NCBI GenBank assembly: GCA_035559315.1
Contig: DATMBJ010000021.1
Coordinates: 1 to 15,374, forward strand
Direction of reading: 5' to 3'
DNA length: 15,374 bases
From: DATLZM01 sp035559315
Lineage (GTDB): Bacteria; Actinomycetota; UBA4738; HRBIN12
Under the pieces are notes generated by a model, which saw only the letters and a program-made list of their open reading frames with translations, was not told the origin of the DNA and searched no databases. Each line of letters starts with the position of its first letter. Position 1 is the first letter of the stretch. Of the stretch, positions 1-6,689 are shown one piece after another. The position numbers and the translations under genes are program-made.

Positions 1-1328
1 CCCCCGCCCCGGCCGGGGCCCGGGCGGCGGCCGGCCCTCGCCGGCCCCGGGGGCGGGGTCGGTGGTGGCTGGTGCTCGCGGTGTTCCTCGCCCCGGCGCT
101 GCTCGTCCTGGGGGCCCTGGTCGTCTACCCGATCTTCTTCACGGTCTACCGGAGCCTGTACGACCGGGCCTTCGAGCAGTTCGTGGGGCTGGACAACTAC
201 CGGCGGATGTTCGAGGCCCGGCGGACCCTCACCGCGCTCCGGAACAACCTGATCTGGGTCGTCGCCGCGCCGACCGTGGTGACCGCGGCGGGGCTCGTCT
301 TCGCGGTCCTGACCGAGCGGGTCCGGTGGTCGACCGCGTTCAAGGCCGCGGTGTTCATGCCGATGGCCATCTCCTTCCTCTCGACCGGCGTGATCTGGCG
401 GCTCGTGTACGAGCTCGAGCCGGAGCGGGGCCTCGCGAACGCGCTGCTCCAGGGGGTGGTCCACGTGTTCCGCCCGCCGGGGCCCTACCCCGGGGCCCGG
501 CCGAGCGAGGCCGACCTCCTCCGCCCCGCGGGCGGGGGGTACGAGACCGTCCCCACCTACGCGCCCGGGGACGCCGTGGCCCTGGGGCTGGTCGCGATCC
601 CGCCGCGGCTCGTGCCGCCCGAGGCGGAGCCGGCGGCGGAGCCCACGGCCGGGCCGGGCGCGATCGCCGGGGTCGTGTGGCTGGACTTCACCCGCGGGGG
701 CGGCGGGGAGCGCGGGGCGATCGATCCCACGGAGGTCGGGCTGCCCGGTGCGCAGGTGGCGGCGATTCGGGACGGCCGGGTGGTGGCGAGCGCGACCACG
801 GGCCCCGACGGGTCGTTCCGCCTGGAGGGGCTCCCGGCCGGTGCGTACACGCTCCGCCTCACCGAGGCCACGTTCCGGGAACCCTGGGGCGGGGTGGCCT
901 GGCTCGGGCCGACCCTCGTGACCCCCTCGATCATCGTGTCCTACGTCTGGATCTGGGCGGGGTTCGCGATGGTCGTGATCGCCGCGGGCCTGGCCGCGAT
1001 CCCCCGCGAGGTGCTCGAGGCGGCCCGGGTGGACGGCGCGAGCGAGTGGCAGGTCTTCCGCCGGATCACGGTCCCGCTGCTCGCGCCGGTCGTGGCCGTG
1101 GTCTTCGTCACGCTCGTGATCAACGTCCTCAAGATCTTCGACCTCGTGCTGGTGATCGCGCCGGGGGCCGTGCAGGACGACGCGAACGTGATCGCGCTCG
1201 AGATGTGGCGGGTGTCGTTCGGCGGCGCGAGGGACCAGGGGCTCGGGAGCGCCCTCGCGGTCTTCCTGTTCCTCTTGGTGCTCCCGGCGATGGCGTTCAA
1301 CATCCGCCGGTTCCGGAGGGAGGCGTGA
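1..1328 (+). CDS. Sugar ABC transporter permease, AglF/MalF-like, with inserted extracellular Ig-like domain (5' partial)
   Basis: Inner-membrane permease subunit of a carbohydrate importer. The frame stays open to the window edge (codons from base 3), with a Pro/Ala/Gly/Arg-rich stretch before RWW and the first membrane helix, so the true start is probably upstream; GTG at 72 would cut into that helix. Residues are counted from GTG 72. Core helices lie near 1-22, 50-75, 90-115, 286-311 and in the C-terminal third. The EAA loop (EAARVDGASEWQVF) begins at E316 and docks the ATPase. The C-terminal NIRRFRRE resembles AglF alpha-glucoside permeases. Oddity: between core helices 3 and 4, on the extracellular side, about 150 residues are inserted: a Pro-rich linker, then at about 197-264 a domain with GVVWLDF, GLPGAQV, TTGPDGSFRLEGLPAGAYTL, typical of SdrD-B/carboxypeptidase-regulatory-like folds. 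Without it the protein has the usual permease size. The stop overlaps the next start by one base. The substrate is not readable from the sequence. Confidence 0.88.
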   Translation, partial: PAPAGARAAAGPRRPRGRGRWWLVLAVFLAPALLVLGALVVYPIFFTVYRSLYDRAFEQFVGLDNYRRMFEARRTLTALRNNLIWVVAAPTVVTAAGLVFAVLTERVRWSTAFKAAVFMPMAISFLSTGVIWRLVYELEPERGLANALLQGVVHVFRPPGPYPGARPSEADLLRPAGGGYETVPTYAPGDAVALGLVAIPPRLVPPEAEPAAEPTAGPGAIAGVVWLDFTRGGGGERGAIDPTEVGLPGAQVAAIRDGRVVASATTGPDGSFRLEGLPAGAYTLRLTEATFREPWGGVAWLGPTLVTPSIIVSYVWIWAGFAMVVIAAGLAAIPREVLEAARVDGASEWQVFRRITVPLLAPVVAVVFVTLVINVLKIFDLVLVIAPGAVQDDANVIALEMWRVSFGGARDQGLGSALAVFLFLLVLPAMAFNIRRFRREA

Positions 1329-2188
1329 TGGCGGCACGGGTCGGGCTCGCCGAGCGGGCGGTGCGGGCGGTGACGCGCGCGCCCGTCTCGATCGTCCTCG
1401 TGGTGGTCGGGGTGCTCTGGCTGGTCCCCACGGTCGGCCTCCTGGTCTCGTCGTTCCGCACGGCCGCGGACCACGCCGAGAGCGGCTGGTGGACGGCCCT
1501 CACCGCGCCCAGCCGGCTCACGATCGAGAACTACCGCGCGCTCCTCGACGACCCCGGGATGGTGCGCTCGGTCTGGAACACCGCGCTGATCACGGTCCCC
1601 TCGTCGATCCTCGTCGTGGCCGTCGCCGCCCTCGCCGCCTACGCCTTCGCCTGGATCCCGTTCCGCGGTCGGGAGCCCCTGTTCCTCGTGGTCGTGGGGC
1701 TCCTGGTCGTGCCGCTCCAGATCGCGCTGATCCCCGTCGCCCGCCTGTACGCGGAGGTCGGGCTGTTCGGGAGGATCCCGGGGGCGGTCCTGTTCCACCT
1801 GGCCTTCGGCCTGCCGTTCGCGATCTTCCTCCTGCGGAACTTCTTCATCGGGATCCCGCACGAGCTGCTCGAGGCGGCCCGGATGGACGGGGCGACGGAC
1901 CTCCAGATCTTCGCCCGGGTGATCCTCCCCCTCGGGACGCCGGCCATCGCCTCGCTCCTGATCTTCCAGTTTCTGTGGGTATGGAACGACCTCCTCGTGG
2001 CCCTGGTGTTCACCAAGCCCGACACCGCGCCCCTCACCGTGGCGATCCGAGAGGAGCTCCGGCAGTTCGGCTCCAACATCACGGTGATCGCGCCGGGGGC
2101 GTTCATCCAGATGCTGGTCCCGCTCGTCGTGTTCTTCGCGTTCCAGCGGTACTTCGTGCAGGGGCTGCTCGCCGGGGTGCAGAAGTGA
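1328..2188 (+). CDS. Sugar ABC transporter permease, AglG/MalG-like
   Basis: Second permease of the heterodimeric sugar importer, 286 residues, the normal size for the MalG/AglG family, with no inserted domain. ATG 1328 shares one base with the upstream TGA and has a strong Shine-Dalgarno, GGAGGGAGG at 1315-1323. Visible features are an N-terminal helix (PVSIVLVVVGVLWLVPTVGLL), the extracellular segment LTIENYRALLDDPGM, several further helices, and the EAA loop EAARMDGATDLQIFARVILP from E182 that contacts the ATPase. The stretches VVPLQIALIP, FQFLWVWNDLLVALVF and QRYFVQGLLAGVQK at the C-terminus closely resemble AglG of alpha-glucoside systems. That points to an oligosaccharide or glucoside substrate, but homology alone does not fix it. 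Its stop lies inside the GTGA that starts the next gene, so all three genes look translationally coupled. Confidence 0.92.
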   Translation: MAARVGLAERAVRAVTRAPVSIVLVVVGVLWLVPTVGLLVSSFRTAADHAESGWWTALTAPSRLTIENYRALLDDPGMVRSVWNTALITVPSSILVVAVAALAAYAFAWIPFRGREPLFLVVVGLLVVPLQIALIPVARLYAEVGLFGRIPGAVLFHLAFGLPFAIFLLRNFFIGIPHELLEAARMDGATDLQIFARVILPLGTPAIASLLIFQFLWVWNDLLVALVFTKPDTAPLTVAIREELRQFGSNITVIAPGAFIQMLVPLVVFFAFQRYFVQGLLAGVQK

Positions 2189-3735
2189 GCCCGCGCCGCC
2201 TCGCCGTCGCGACGGCCCTCGCGGCGACGATCGGGGCGGGCGTCCTCGCCTCTTCCCGGCCGGCCGTGATCGAGGTGCCCGCCGGTCGCCCGGTCGAGGC
2301 GGCCGTGCGCGGGGCGCCCGAGGGCGCCGTGGTCCGGCTGGGTCCCGGTCTCCACGGCGGCTTCACGGTCCGGCGGGCGCTCTCGGTGGTGGCCGAGCCG
2401 GGGGCCGCGGTGCGGGGGCCCGTGGTCGTCCGCGCCGACGGGGTCCGGTTGGAGGGGCTGACGATCGTCGGGGGGCGGAGCGGGGTCGTGGTCCGCGAGG
2501 CCGACGATGCGCGGCTCGTGGGCGTGACGGTCCGCGGGGCAGAGCTCCACGGGATCGAGGTGGTGGACGGCTCGGCCCGGATCGAGGGTTGCCGCATCGA
2601 GGGGCTCGCGAGCCCCTACGCGCAGGGGGTGGAGGTGCGGAACGCCGCGGGCCGGCCCCGGACCGTGGTCCGCGGGTGCGTGGTCGCCGGCGGGCAGGAG
2701 GGGCTCGTCTCCCACGTGAGCCGGGTGGAGTTCCTCGGGAACCGGGTCTCGGGGACGGCGCTCCGGGCCATCGCGGTGACCGAGATGAGCGAGGGGCTCG
2801 TCTCGGGCAACGTGGTCGAGGGCGCGGTCGGGGTGGGGATCTACTGCGGGGACATGTCCCACTGCGAGATCCGGGAGAACGACGTGCGGTGGGTGGCGGC
2901 GGATCCCTCGGGCGTCCGGAGCCGGGCCGGCTACCCGGTGGTCGTGTACTACCAGGCCACGGCCCGGGTCTCGAGGAACGAGCTCCGCGGCGAGGCCGGA
3001 CGGCCGGTGGGGCTGTTCCTGGGGTCCGCCCTCGCCGATCGGTTTCCCCTGGGGGTCTGGCCGGCGGGCTGGCGGGGGCTCCTCCCGGGGCTCCCGCTCG
3101 CGACCGCGGCGGCGGGCGGGGCGCTGGTCGCCGCCCGCGCGGCGGTGGGGCCCTGGATCGGGCGGCGCCGAGCGCGGCTGCGGCGGGAGGTCGCGAGGCA
3201 GGTCCCCGTCGGGCCCCTGTTCGCGCCGGCCGTCGCGGCGGGACTCGCGGTGCAGGGCTTCCACATGCTCGAGCACGCGGTCCAGGTGTTCCAGGTGTAC
3301 GTGGCCGATGCCGAGGTCCGGAGCGGGATCCTGGGGCGGCGGTTCGATGCGGAGTGGGTCCACTTCGCGTACAACCTCGCCGCCCTCGCGTTCCTCCTGT
3401 GGGTGGCGCGGGCGGTGTGGAGGGGCGAGCTCGGGTGGCAGGCGGCGGCGGGGGCGCCGGCGGCCTTCCTCGCGGCGGCCGCGCTCACGCAGACCTACCA
3501 CTTCGCGGAGCACGTGGCGAAGGTCGTCCAGCACGAGCTCCGGGGCATCGACCCCGCACCGGGGCTCCTGGGCGGCGCGGTGGGCCTGGTGTGGTTCCAC
3601 TTCGGCATCAACCTCGCGGTCTACGCGGGGTTCGTGCTCGGTGCCCTCCCGCTCCTCCGCCACCCGTCGGCGGGAGGGGCGCCGGCGTCGGTCCCGGACG
3701 GGGCGTGGACGACGTCCGAGCCGGCCGGTCCGTAG
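2185..3735 (+). CDS. Right-handed beta-helix protein with C-terminal histidine-rich multi-helix membrane domain
   Basis: 516 residues; the function is not known to me. GTG 2185 overlaps the permease stop by four bases (GTGA), so translation is probably coupled, and no strong Shine-Dalgarno is needed. Residues 1-25 form a signal or anchor helix. About 35-285 is a right-handed parallel beta-helix of NosD/pectate-lyase type, with repeated coils such as VRLEGLTIVGGRSGVVV, ARIEGCRIEG and EGLVSGNVVEGAVGVGIYC, presumably extracellular. From about 299 there are five likely membrane helices. The last four form two copies of one unit: H360-x3-H364 with H393, and H439-x3-H443 with H472. Each pair is 33 residues apart, and the two units align without gaps. 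An HxxEH motif and HFxxNLA recur in both. The layout suggests a sugar- or polymer-facing ectodomain with a metal- or heme-binding membrane part. That is inference. Confidence 0.8.
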   Translation: MSPRRLAVATALAATIGAGVLASSRPAVIEVPAGRPVEAAVRGAPEGAVVRLGPGLHGGFTVRRALSVVAEPGAAVRGPVVVRADGVRLEGLTIVGGRSGVVVREADDARLVGVTVRGAELHGIEVVDGSARIEGCRIEGLASPYAQGVEVRNAAGRPRTVVRGCVVAGGQEGLVSHVSRVEFLGNRVSGTALRAIAVTEMSEGLVSGNVVEGAVGVGIYCGDMSHCEIRENDVRWVAADPSGVRSRAGYPVVVYYQATARVSRNELRGEAGRPVGLFLGSALADRFPLGVWPAGWRGLLPGLPLATAAAGGALVAARAAVGPWIGRRRARLRREVARQVPVGPLFAPAVAAGLAVQGFHMLEHAVQVFQVYVADAEVRSGILGRRFDAEWVHFAYNLAALAFLLWVARAVWRGELGWQAAAGAPAAFLAAAALTQTYHFAEHVAKVVQHELRGIDPAPGLLGGAVGLVWFHFGINLAVYAGFVLGALPLLRHPSAGGAPASVPDGAWTTSEPAGP

Positions 3736-3738
3736 GAT
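3733..3738 (+). promoter_or_regulatory. Possible -10 element for the RAM-domain gene
   Basis: TAGGAT overlaps the TAG stop of the beta-helix gene. Transcription starting about seven bases later would give a short leader that carries the AGGAGGG ribosome binding site at 3755-3761. No convincing -35 is seen, so read-through from the upstream operon remains equally possible. Confidence 0.3.
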
Positions 3739-3765
3739 GGGAGGCCCGGCGACGAGGAGGGAACC

Positions 3766-3999
3766 GTGACGAGCGCGTACATCCTCATCCAGACCGAGGT
3801 CGGGAAGGCGGCCCACGTGACCAGGGAGGTCGCGCAGATCCAGGGGGTGGTCTCGGTGGACGGCGTGACCGGCCCCTACGACGTGATCGCACGGGCCGAG
3901 GCGCCCGACCTCGACGAGCTGGCGAGGAACGTCGTGATGAAGATCCAGGCGGTCGACGGGGTCACCCGCACCCTGACCTGCCCGGTGCTCCGGGTGTAG
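3766..3999 (+). CDS. Stand-alone Lrp/AsnC ligand-binding (RAM) domain protein
   Basis: 77 residues, equal to one RAM (regulation of amino-acid metabolism) domain with no helix-turn-helix in front. GTG 3766 follows a strong Shine-Dalgarno, AGGAGGG at 3755-3761. Family hallmarks are the opening strand AYILIQTEVGKA, VAQIQGVVSVDGVTGPYDVIARAEA in the middle, and the closing VDGVTRTLTCPVLRV. In Lrp/AsnC regulators this fold forms dimers and higher oligomers and binds amino acids at the interfaces. Single-domain versions are common in archaea and actinobacteria and may bind ligands or modulate full-length Lrp proteins. It lies 30 bases after the ABC/beta-helix operon and faces an amino-acid-oxidase-like gene, which would fit an amino-acid sensing role, although that link is inferred. 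Its last 38 bases overlap the opposing gene. Confidence 0.88.
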   Translation: MTSAYILIQTEVGKAAHVTREVAQIQGVVSVDGVTGPYDVIARAEAPDLDELARNVVMKIQAVDGVTRTLTCPVLRV

Positions 4000-5230
4000 G
4001 AGGACCGCGGCGCCCCTCCCGGTCCTCGACGTCCGCGGGGAACGGGAGCGCCACCCGGTCCGCGACGGGGCTCCTTCCGAGGGCGTCGAAGCGGTCCATC
4101 CCGAGGTTCGTGACGTCCACGACGTCGGTCCGGCCCCGGGTCGCGAGGTCGGCCGCGGCCCGGGCCACGGCGGGGCCCCACATCATCCCGTGGCCGCCGG
4201 CCGAGGCCACGAAGCACCCCTCGAGCACCCGCCCGTCCTCCCGGAGCACCGGCCCGATGATCGGCAGGTGATCCGGCGTGTAGTCGATGGTCGCCGCCCA
4301 GGCCTTCCGGATCCCGAGCTCCGCGGTGACCGGCACGAACCGGGCCAGCCGCCGTCGCATCCGCCGGAGGTAGGCGAGGTCGAGCTCCCGCGCCGGCCCG
4401 GGGCGTTCCTCGGGGTTGCTCATCCCCCAGAGCAGCCCGCCCTCCTCGAGCCGCCAGTAGAGCCCGGCCCGGAGGTCGAAGACCATCGGGAGGCGTTCGA
4501 CCTCGAAGGCCGGGTGGGGCTCGGACACGCAGACCTGGTGGCGGGCGCCGCCGACGGGGATCCGGGCGCCGACCAGGCGCCCCACCGCCCGGAGCTCCGG
4601 GCCGCCCGTGAGGAGCACCCGCTCGGTCGAGATCCGGCCCGCCGGGGTCTCGACCCCGGTCACCCGGAGCGCGCCCCCGCGGCCCCGCCGGGTGGTGATG
4701 CCCAGGAACGGGGTCCGCTCGCGCAGCTCGACGCCCGCCGCGCGCAGCGCGAGCGAGTAGGCGAGGACGTTCCGCGGCGGGTCGATGCAGCCGTCGGTCG
4801 GGCAGTAGCTCCCGCCGCGGTGGCCGTCGGGGGAGAGGGTGGGGTTCAGCCGGCACGCCTCACGGGCGTCGACCCAGCGGACCTCGAGGCCGGCCGCGCG
4901 CTGCATCTCGACCCGGGCCCGCCCCTCCCGCTCGTCCGCGGCGGAGGTCGCCAGCAGGAGGTAGCCGAGCTCGCGGAAGCCCGAGTCGGTCCCGACCTCG
5001 TCGCGCTGGCGGCGGTAGAAGGCGATGGACCAGCGCCCCAGCTGGACCGTCTCCGGGGTGCCGCCCTGGGCCCGCACGATCCCGGCGGCGCGGCTGCTCG
5101 CGCCCTGCCCGACGAGCCCCCGCTCGAGCACCACGACCCTGCCGAGGCCCTCGCGGGCGGCGAAGTACGAGGCCCACCCGCCGATCGTCCCCGCCCCCAC
5201 CACCACCAGGTCCGCCGTGTCCCGCGCCAT
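3962..5230 (-). CDS. FAD-dependent oxidoreductase, glycine/D-amino acid (DAO) or sarcosine oxidase beta-like
   Basis: 422 residues, a usual size for the DAO superfamily. These flavoenzymes oxidise secondary or D-amines such as sarcosine, dimethylglycine or D-amino acids. The N-terminal Rossmann motif is VVVGAGTIGGWAS (G12, G14, G17), with an acidic E36 ending the second strand for the ribose. The C-terminal half has ATIDYTPDHLPIIGPV around Y317 and GGHGMMWGPAVARAAADL around H347, the conserved FAD/substrate region of sarcosine oxidase and dehydrogenase subunits. ATG 5230 is chosen because GGGAGG lies just upstream (complement of 5231-5240) and the Rossmann motif starts nine residues in; the open frame beyond it is low-complexity. 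The gene is divergent from the CPBP gene with only 45 bases between them, and overlaps the RAM gene by 38 bases at the 3' ends. The exact substrate cannot be read from the sequence. Confidence 0.85.
   Translation of the reverse strand: MARDTADLVVVGAGTIGGWASYFAAREGLGRVVVLERGLVGQGASSRAAGIVRAQGGTPETVQLGRWSIAFYRRQRDEVGTDSGFRELGYLLLATSAADEREGRARVEMQRAAGLEVRWVDAREACRLNPTLSPDGHRGGSYCPTDGCIDPPRNVLAYSLALRAAGVELRERTPFLGITTRRGRGGALRVTGVETPAGRISTERVLLTGGPELRAVGRLVGARIPVGGARHQVCVSEPHPAFEVERLPMVFDLRAGLYWRLEEGGLLWGMSNPEERPGPARELDLAYLRRMRRRLARFVPVTAELGIRKAWAATIDYTPDHLPIIGPVLREDGRVLEGCFVASAGGHGMMWGPAVARAAADLATRGRTDVVDVTNLGMDRFDALGRSPVADRVALPFPADVEDREGRRGPPTPGAPGRSGCG
4000..4027 (+). terminator. Hairpin directly after the RAM gene stop, inside the opposing CDS
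   Basis: A perfect 8-bp inverted repeat, GAGGACCG at 4000-4007 and CGGTCCTC at 4020-4027, has a 12-base loop and begins on the base after the TAG of the RAM gene. The position fits a terminator for the plus-strand unit. There is no T tract, and the arms also encode residues of the flavoprotein C-terminus. A smaller stem (CCCGG/CCGGG, 3980-3993) lies just before it. Confidence 0.45.
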
Positions 5231-5259
5231 CCCGCCTCCCGACTCGGCCGGCGGGCCGC

Positions 5260-5269
5260 AGTCTAGAGT
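5260..5269. promoter_or_regulatory. Overlapping divergent -10 elements between flavoprotein and CPBP genes
   Basis: The ten bases AGTCTAGAGT hold TAGAGT on the plus strand (5264-5269) and TAGACT on the minus strand (5260-5265), sharing the central TA. The plus hexamer ends six bases before GTG 5276, consistent with a leaderless CPBP mRNA. The minus one would give a leader of about 20 bases that contains the GGGAGG of the flavoprotein gene. No clear -35 is visible on either side. Confidence 0.5.
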
Positions 5270-5275
5270 GCATCC

Positions 5276-6016
5276 GTGCGCGTGCGGGGCGAGGCGCCGT
5301 CCCGGGAGCGGGCCCGGACCCTCCACGAGGAGGTCCTGGTCGTCCTCTCGCTCTCGTTCCTCGCGAGCGCGGTGTACGCGGTGCTCTCGCTCTTCGAGGC
5401 GCCGATCCGCGGGGTCACGGTCCCCTCCGTCTCCCAGGAGCCCTGGGTCGTCAAGCAGCTGGTGGGGATCGTCTTCGGCCTGGCCCCGGTGTGGCTCGTG
5501 TTCCACCTCCTCCGCCGGGGCGGGGAGGGGCCGGCGACCATCGGCCTCCGTGCCGAGCGGCCGGCGCGCGAGGCCCTGCGGGGCGCGGCGCTCGCGGCGG
5601 TCGTCGGCCTGGCGGGCGCGGGGCTGTACCTGGCCGCGGTGCGGCTCGGGTGGAACCGGGCCGTCGTCCCGGTCCCACCCCTCGGTCGGTGGTGGACGTG
5701 GCCGGTGCTGGTGCTGGACGCGGCCCAGGCCGCGCTCGCGGAGGAGATCGTGGTCCTGGCCTACCTCGTCACGCGGCTGCAGCAGGCCGGGTGGGGCGGG
5801 CGCGCGGCGGTCGGGGCCAGCGCGCTCCTCCGGGGCGCGTACCACCTCTACCAGGGCTGGGGCGGCTTCGTCGGGAACCTCGCCCTCGGGCTCCTCTTCG
5901 GCGAGGGCTTCCGGCGGACCCGCCGCGCCTGGCCCTTCGTCGTCGCCCACTTCCTCCTCGACGTGGGGGCGGGCGTGGGGTTCGTGCTGTTCCGCGACCG
6001 GCTCCCGGGGGCCTGA
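5276..6016 (+). CDS. CPBP-family intramembrane protease (Abi/CAAX-like)
   Basis: 246 residues with several membrane helices. Three conserved motifs of the CPBP (CAAX protease and bacteriocin-processing) family are in order: AEEIVVLAYLVTRL with E156-E157, LLRGAYHLYQG with R186 and H190, and VAHFLLD with H225 and D229. These residues form the intramembrane glutamate/histidine active site of Rce1-type proteases. The usual EExxxR arginine is absent: the sixth position of the first motif is Leu161, although an Arg follows in LVTRL, a form I associate with actinobacterial members. GTG 5276 lacks a Shine-Dalgarno but sits six bases after TAGAGT, so a leaderless start is likely. It is the first gene of a probable three-gene unit, with one base before the next start. 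The substrate is unknown; family roles include prenyl-protein processing, peptide maturation and self-immunity. Confidence 0.85.
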   Translation: MRVRGEAPSRERARTLHEEVLVVLSLSFLASAVYAVLSLFEAPIRGVTVPSVSQEPWVVKQLVGIVFGLAPVWLVFHLLRRGGEGPATIGLRAERPAREALRGAALAAVVGLAGAGLYLAAVRLGWNRAVVPVPPLGRWWTWPVLVLDAAQAALAEEIVVLAYLVTRLQQAGWGGRAAVGASALLRGAYHLYQGWGGFVGNLALGLLFGEGFRRTRRAWPFVVAHFLLDVGAGVGFVLFRDRLPGA

Positions 6017-6017
6017 G

Positions 6018-6671
6018 GTGGGGACCGGGTTCGCCCCCGGCGGTGCCGGGCCGGTCGGGGCGCTCGCTCCGGACCTCGACCTCCGCGGGCCGCTCGGGCG
6101 GACCGCCGTCCGCGGCTACTCCCGGGTGCGCGAGGCGGTGCTCCCCGGCTTCCTCCGGCGGCTCCGGCGGGAGCTCGAGGCCGGCCCCTTCCAGCGGTTC
6201 GAGGGGTCGTTCGGGAAGGTGCGCCAGGAGATCGAGGGGTTCGACGTGGTCCCCCCGTTCGAGGGGTTCCCCCTCCTCGCCGCGCTGGCCCGGGAGCTCG
6301 AGGGGCTGGTGCGGGCCCACGGCCGGGGGATCCGGGGGCTCGCCACCTGGCGCGTGCGCGAGGTGGGGGTGGCGCGCTACCGCCCCGGCTCGATCGGGAT
6401 CACCCCGCACCTCGACGGGAAGTGGTACCGCCGCCTGGTCGCCGTGGTCACGGTGCACGGGCGGGCCCGGTTCGCGGTCTGCGGCTCCCGCGACGCGGCC
6501 GACGTCGTCGAGGAGTGGTGGACGGAGCCCGGCGACCTCGTCCTGATGCGGGGGCCGGGGCTCGCCGGGCACCGGGACGGGCGGCCCTTCCACCTGGTGG
6601 AGGGGCCGCGGCGGGGAACCAGGCTGTCGCTCGGGTTCCGGATGCCGGTCCCGCGCGGGGCCGGCGGGTGA
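6018..6671 (+). CDS. 2-oxoglutarate/Fe(II)-dependent oxygenase-like protein
   Basis: 217 residues from GTG 6018, one base after the CPBP stop. I do not recognise an exact subfamily. The C-terminal half shows the facial triad of a double-stranded beta-helix oxygenase. The proximal H131-x-D133 is in ITPHLDGKWYRRLVAVVTV, the distal H192 in PFHLVEGPRRG, and R202-x-S204 (RLSLGFR) lies exactly ten residues after the distal His, the classic RxS that binds the 2-oxoglutarate carboxylate. GDLVLMRGP is the turn often found before the distal His. The N-terminal third is charged and helical (FLRRLRRELEAG), so it could bind a partner or substrate. It probably acts in the cytoplasm, since no signal peptide is visible. 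Close coupling to a CPBP protease and a PPOX protein suggests a shared pathway, possibly a small-molecule or peptide modification, but the substrate is unknown. Confidence 0.68.
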   Translation: MGTGFAPGGAGPVGALAPDLDLRGPLGRTAVRGYSRVREAVLPGFLRRLRRELEAGPFQRFEGSFGKVRQEIEGFDVVPPFEGFPLLAALARELEGLVRAHGRGIRGLATWRVREVGVARYRPGSIGITPHLDGKWYRRLVAVVTVHGRARFAVCGSRDAADVVEEWWTEPGDLVLMRGPGLAGHRDGRPFHLVEGPRRGTRLSLGFRMPVPRGAGG

Positions 6672-6689
6672 GGACGGGAGGAGGAGACG

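Noticed and set aside
475..870. Insert equated with the P2 loop of E. coli MalF
   Set aside because: MalF P2 lies between the first two core helices, whereas this insert lies between core helices 3 and 4, so the two are not equivalent.
62..1327. Open frame running into the MalG-like permease from the left
   Set aside because: It gives low-complexity Arg/Gly/Pro-rich sequence over the AglF-like permease, a shadow caused by high GC. The real second gene starts at ATG 1328.
1639..3816. Long minus-strand frame opposite the operon
   Set aside because: Its translation is rich in Arg, Pro and His with no recognisable domain, while the plus strand encodes clear permease and beta-helix proteins.
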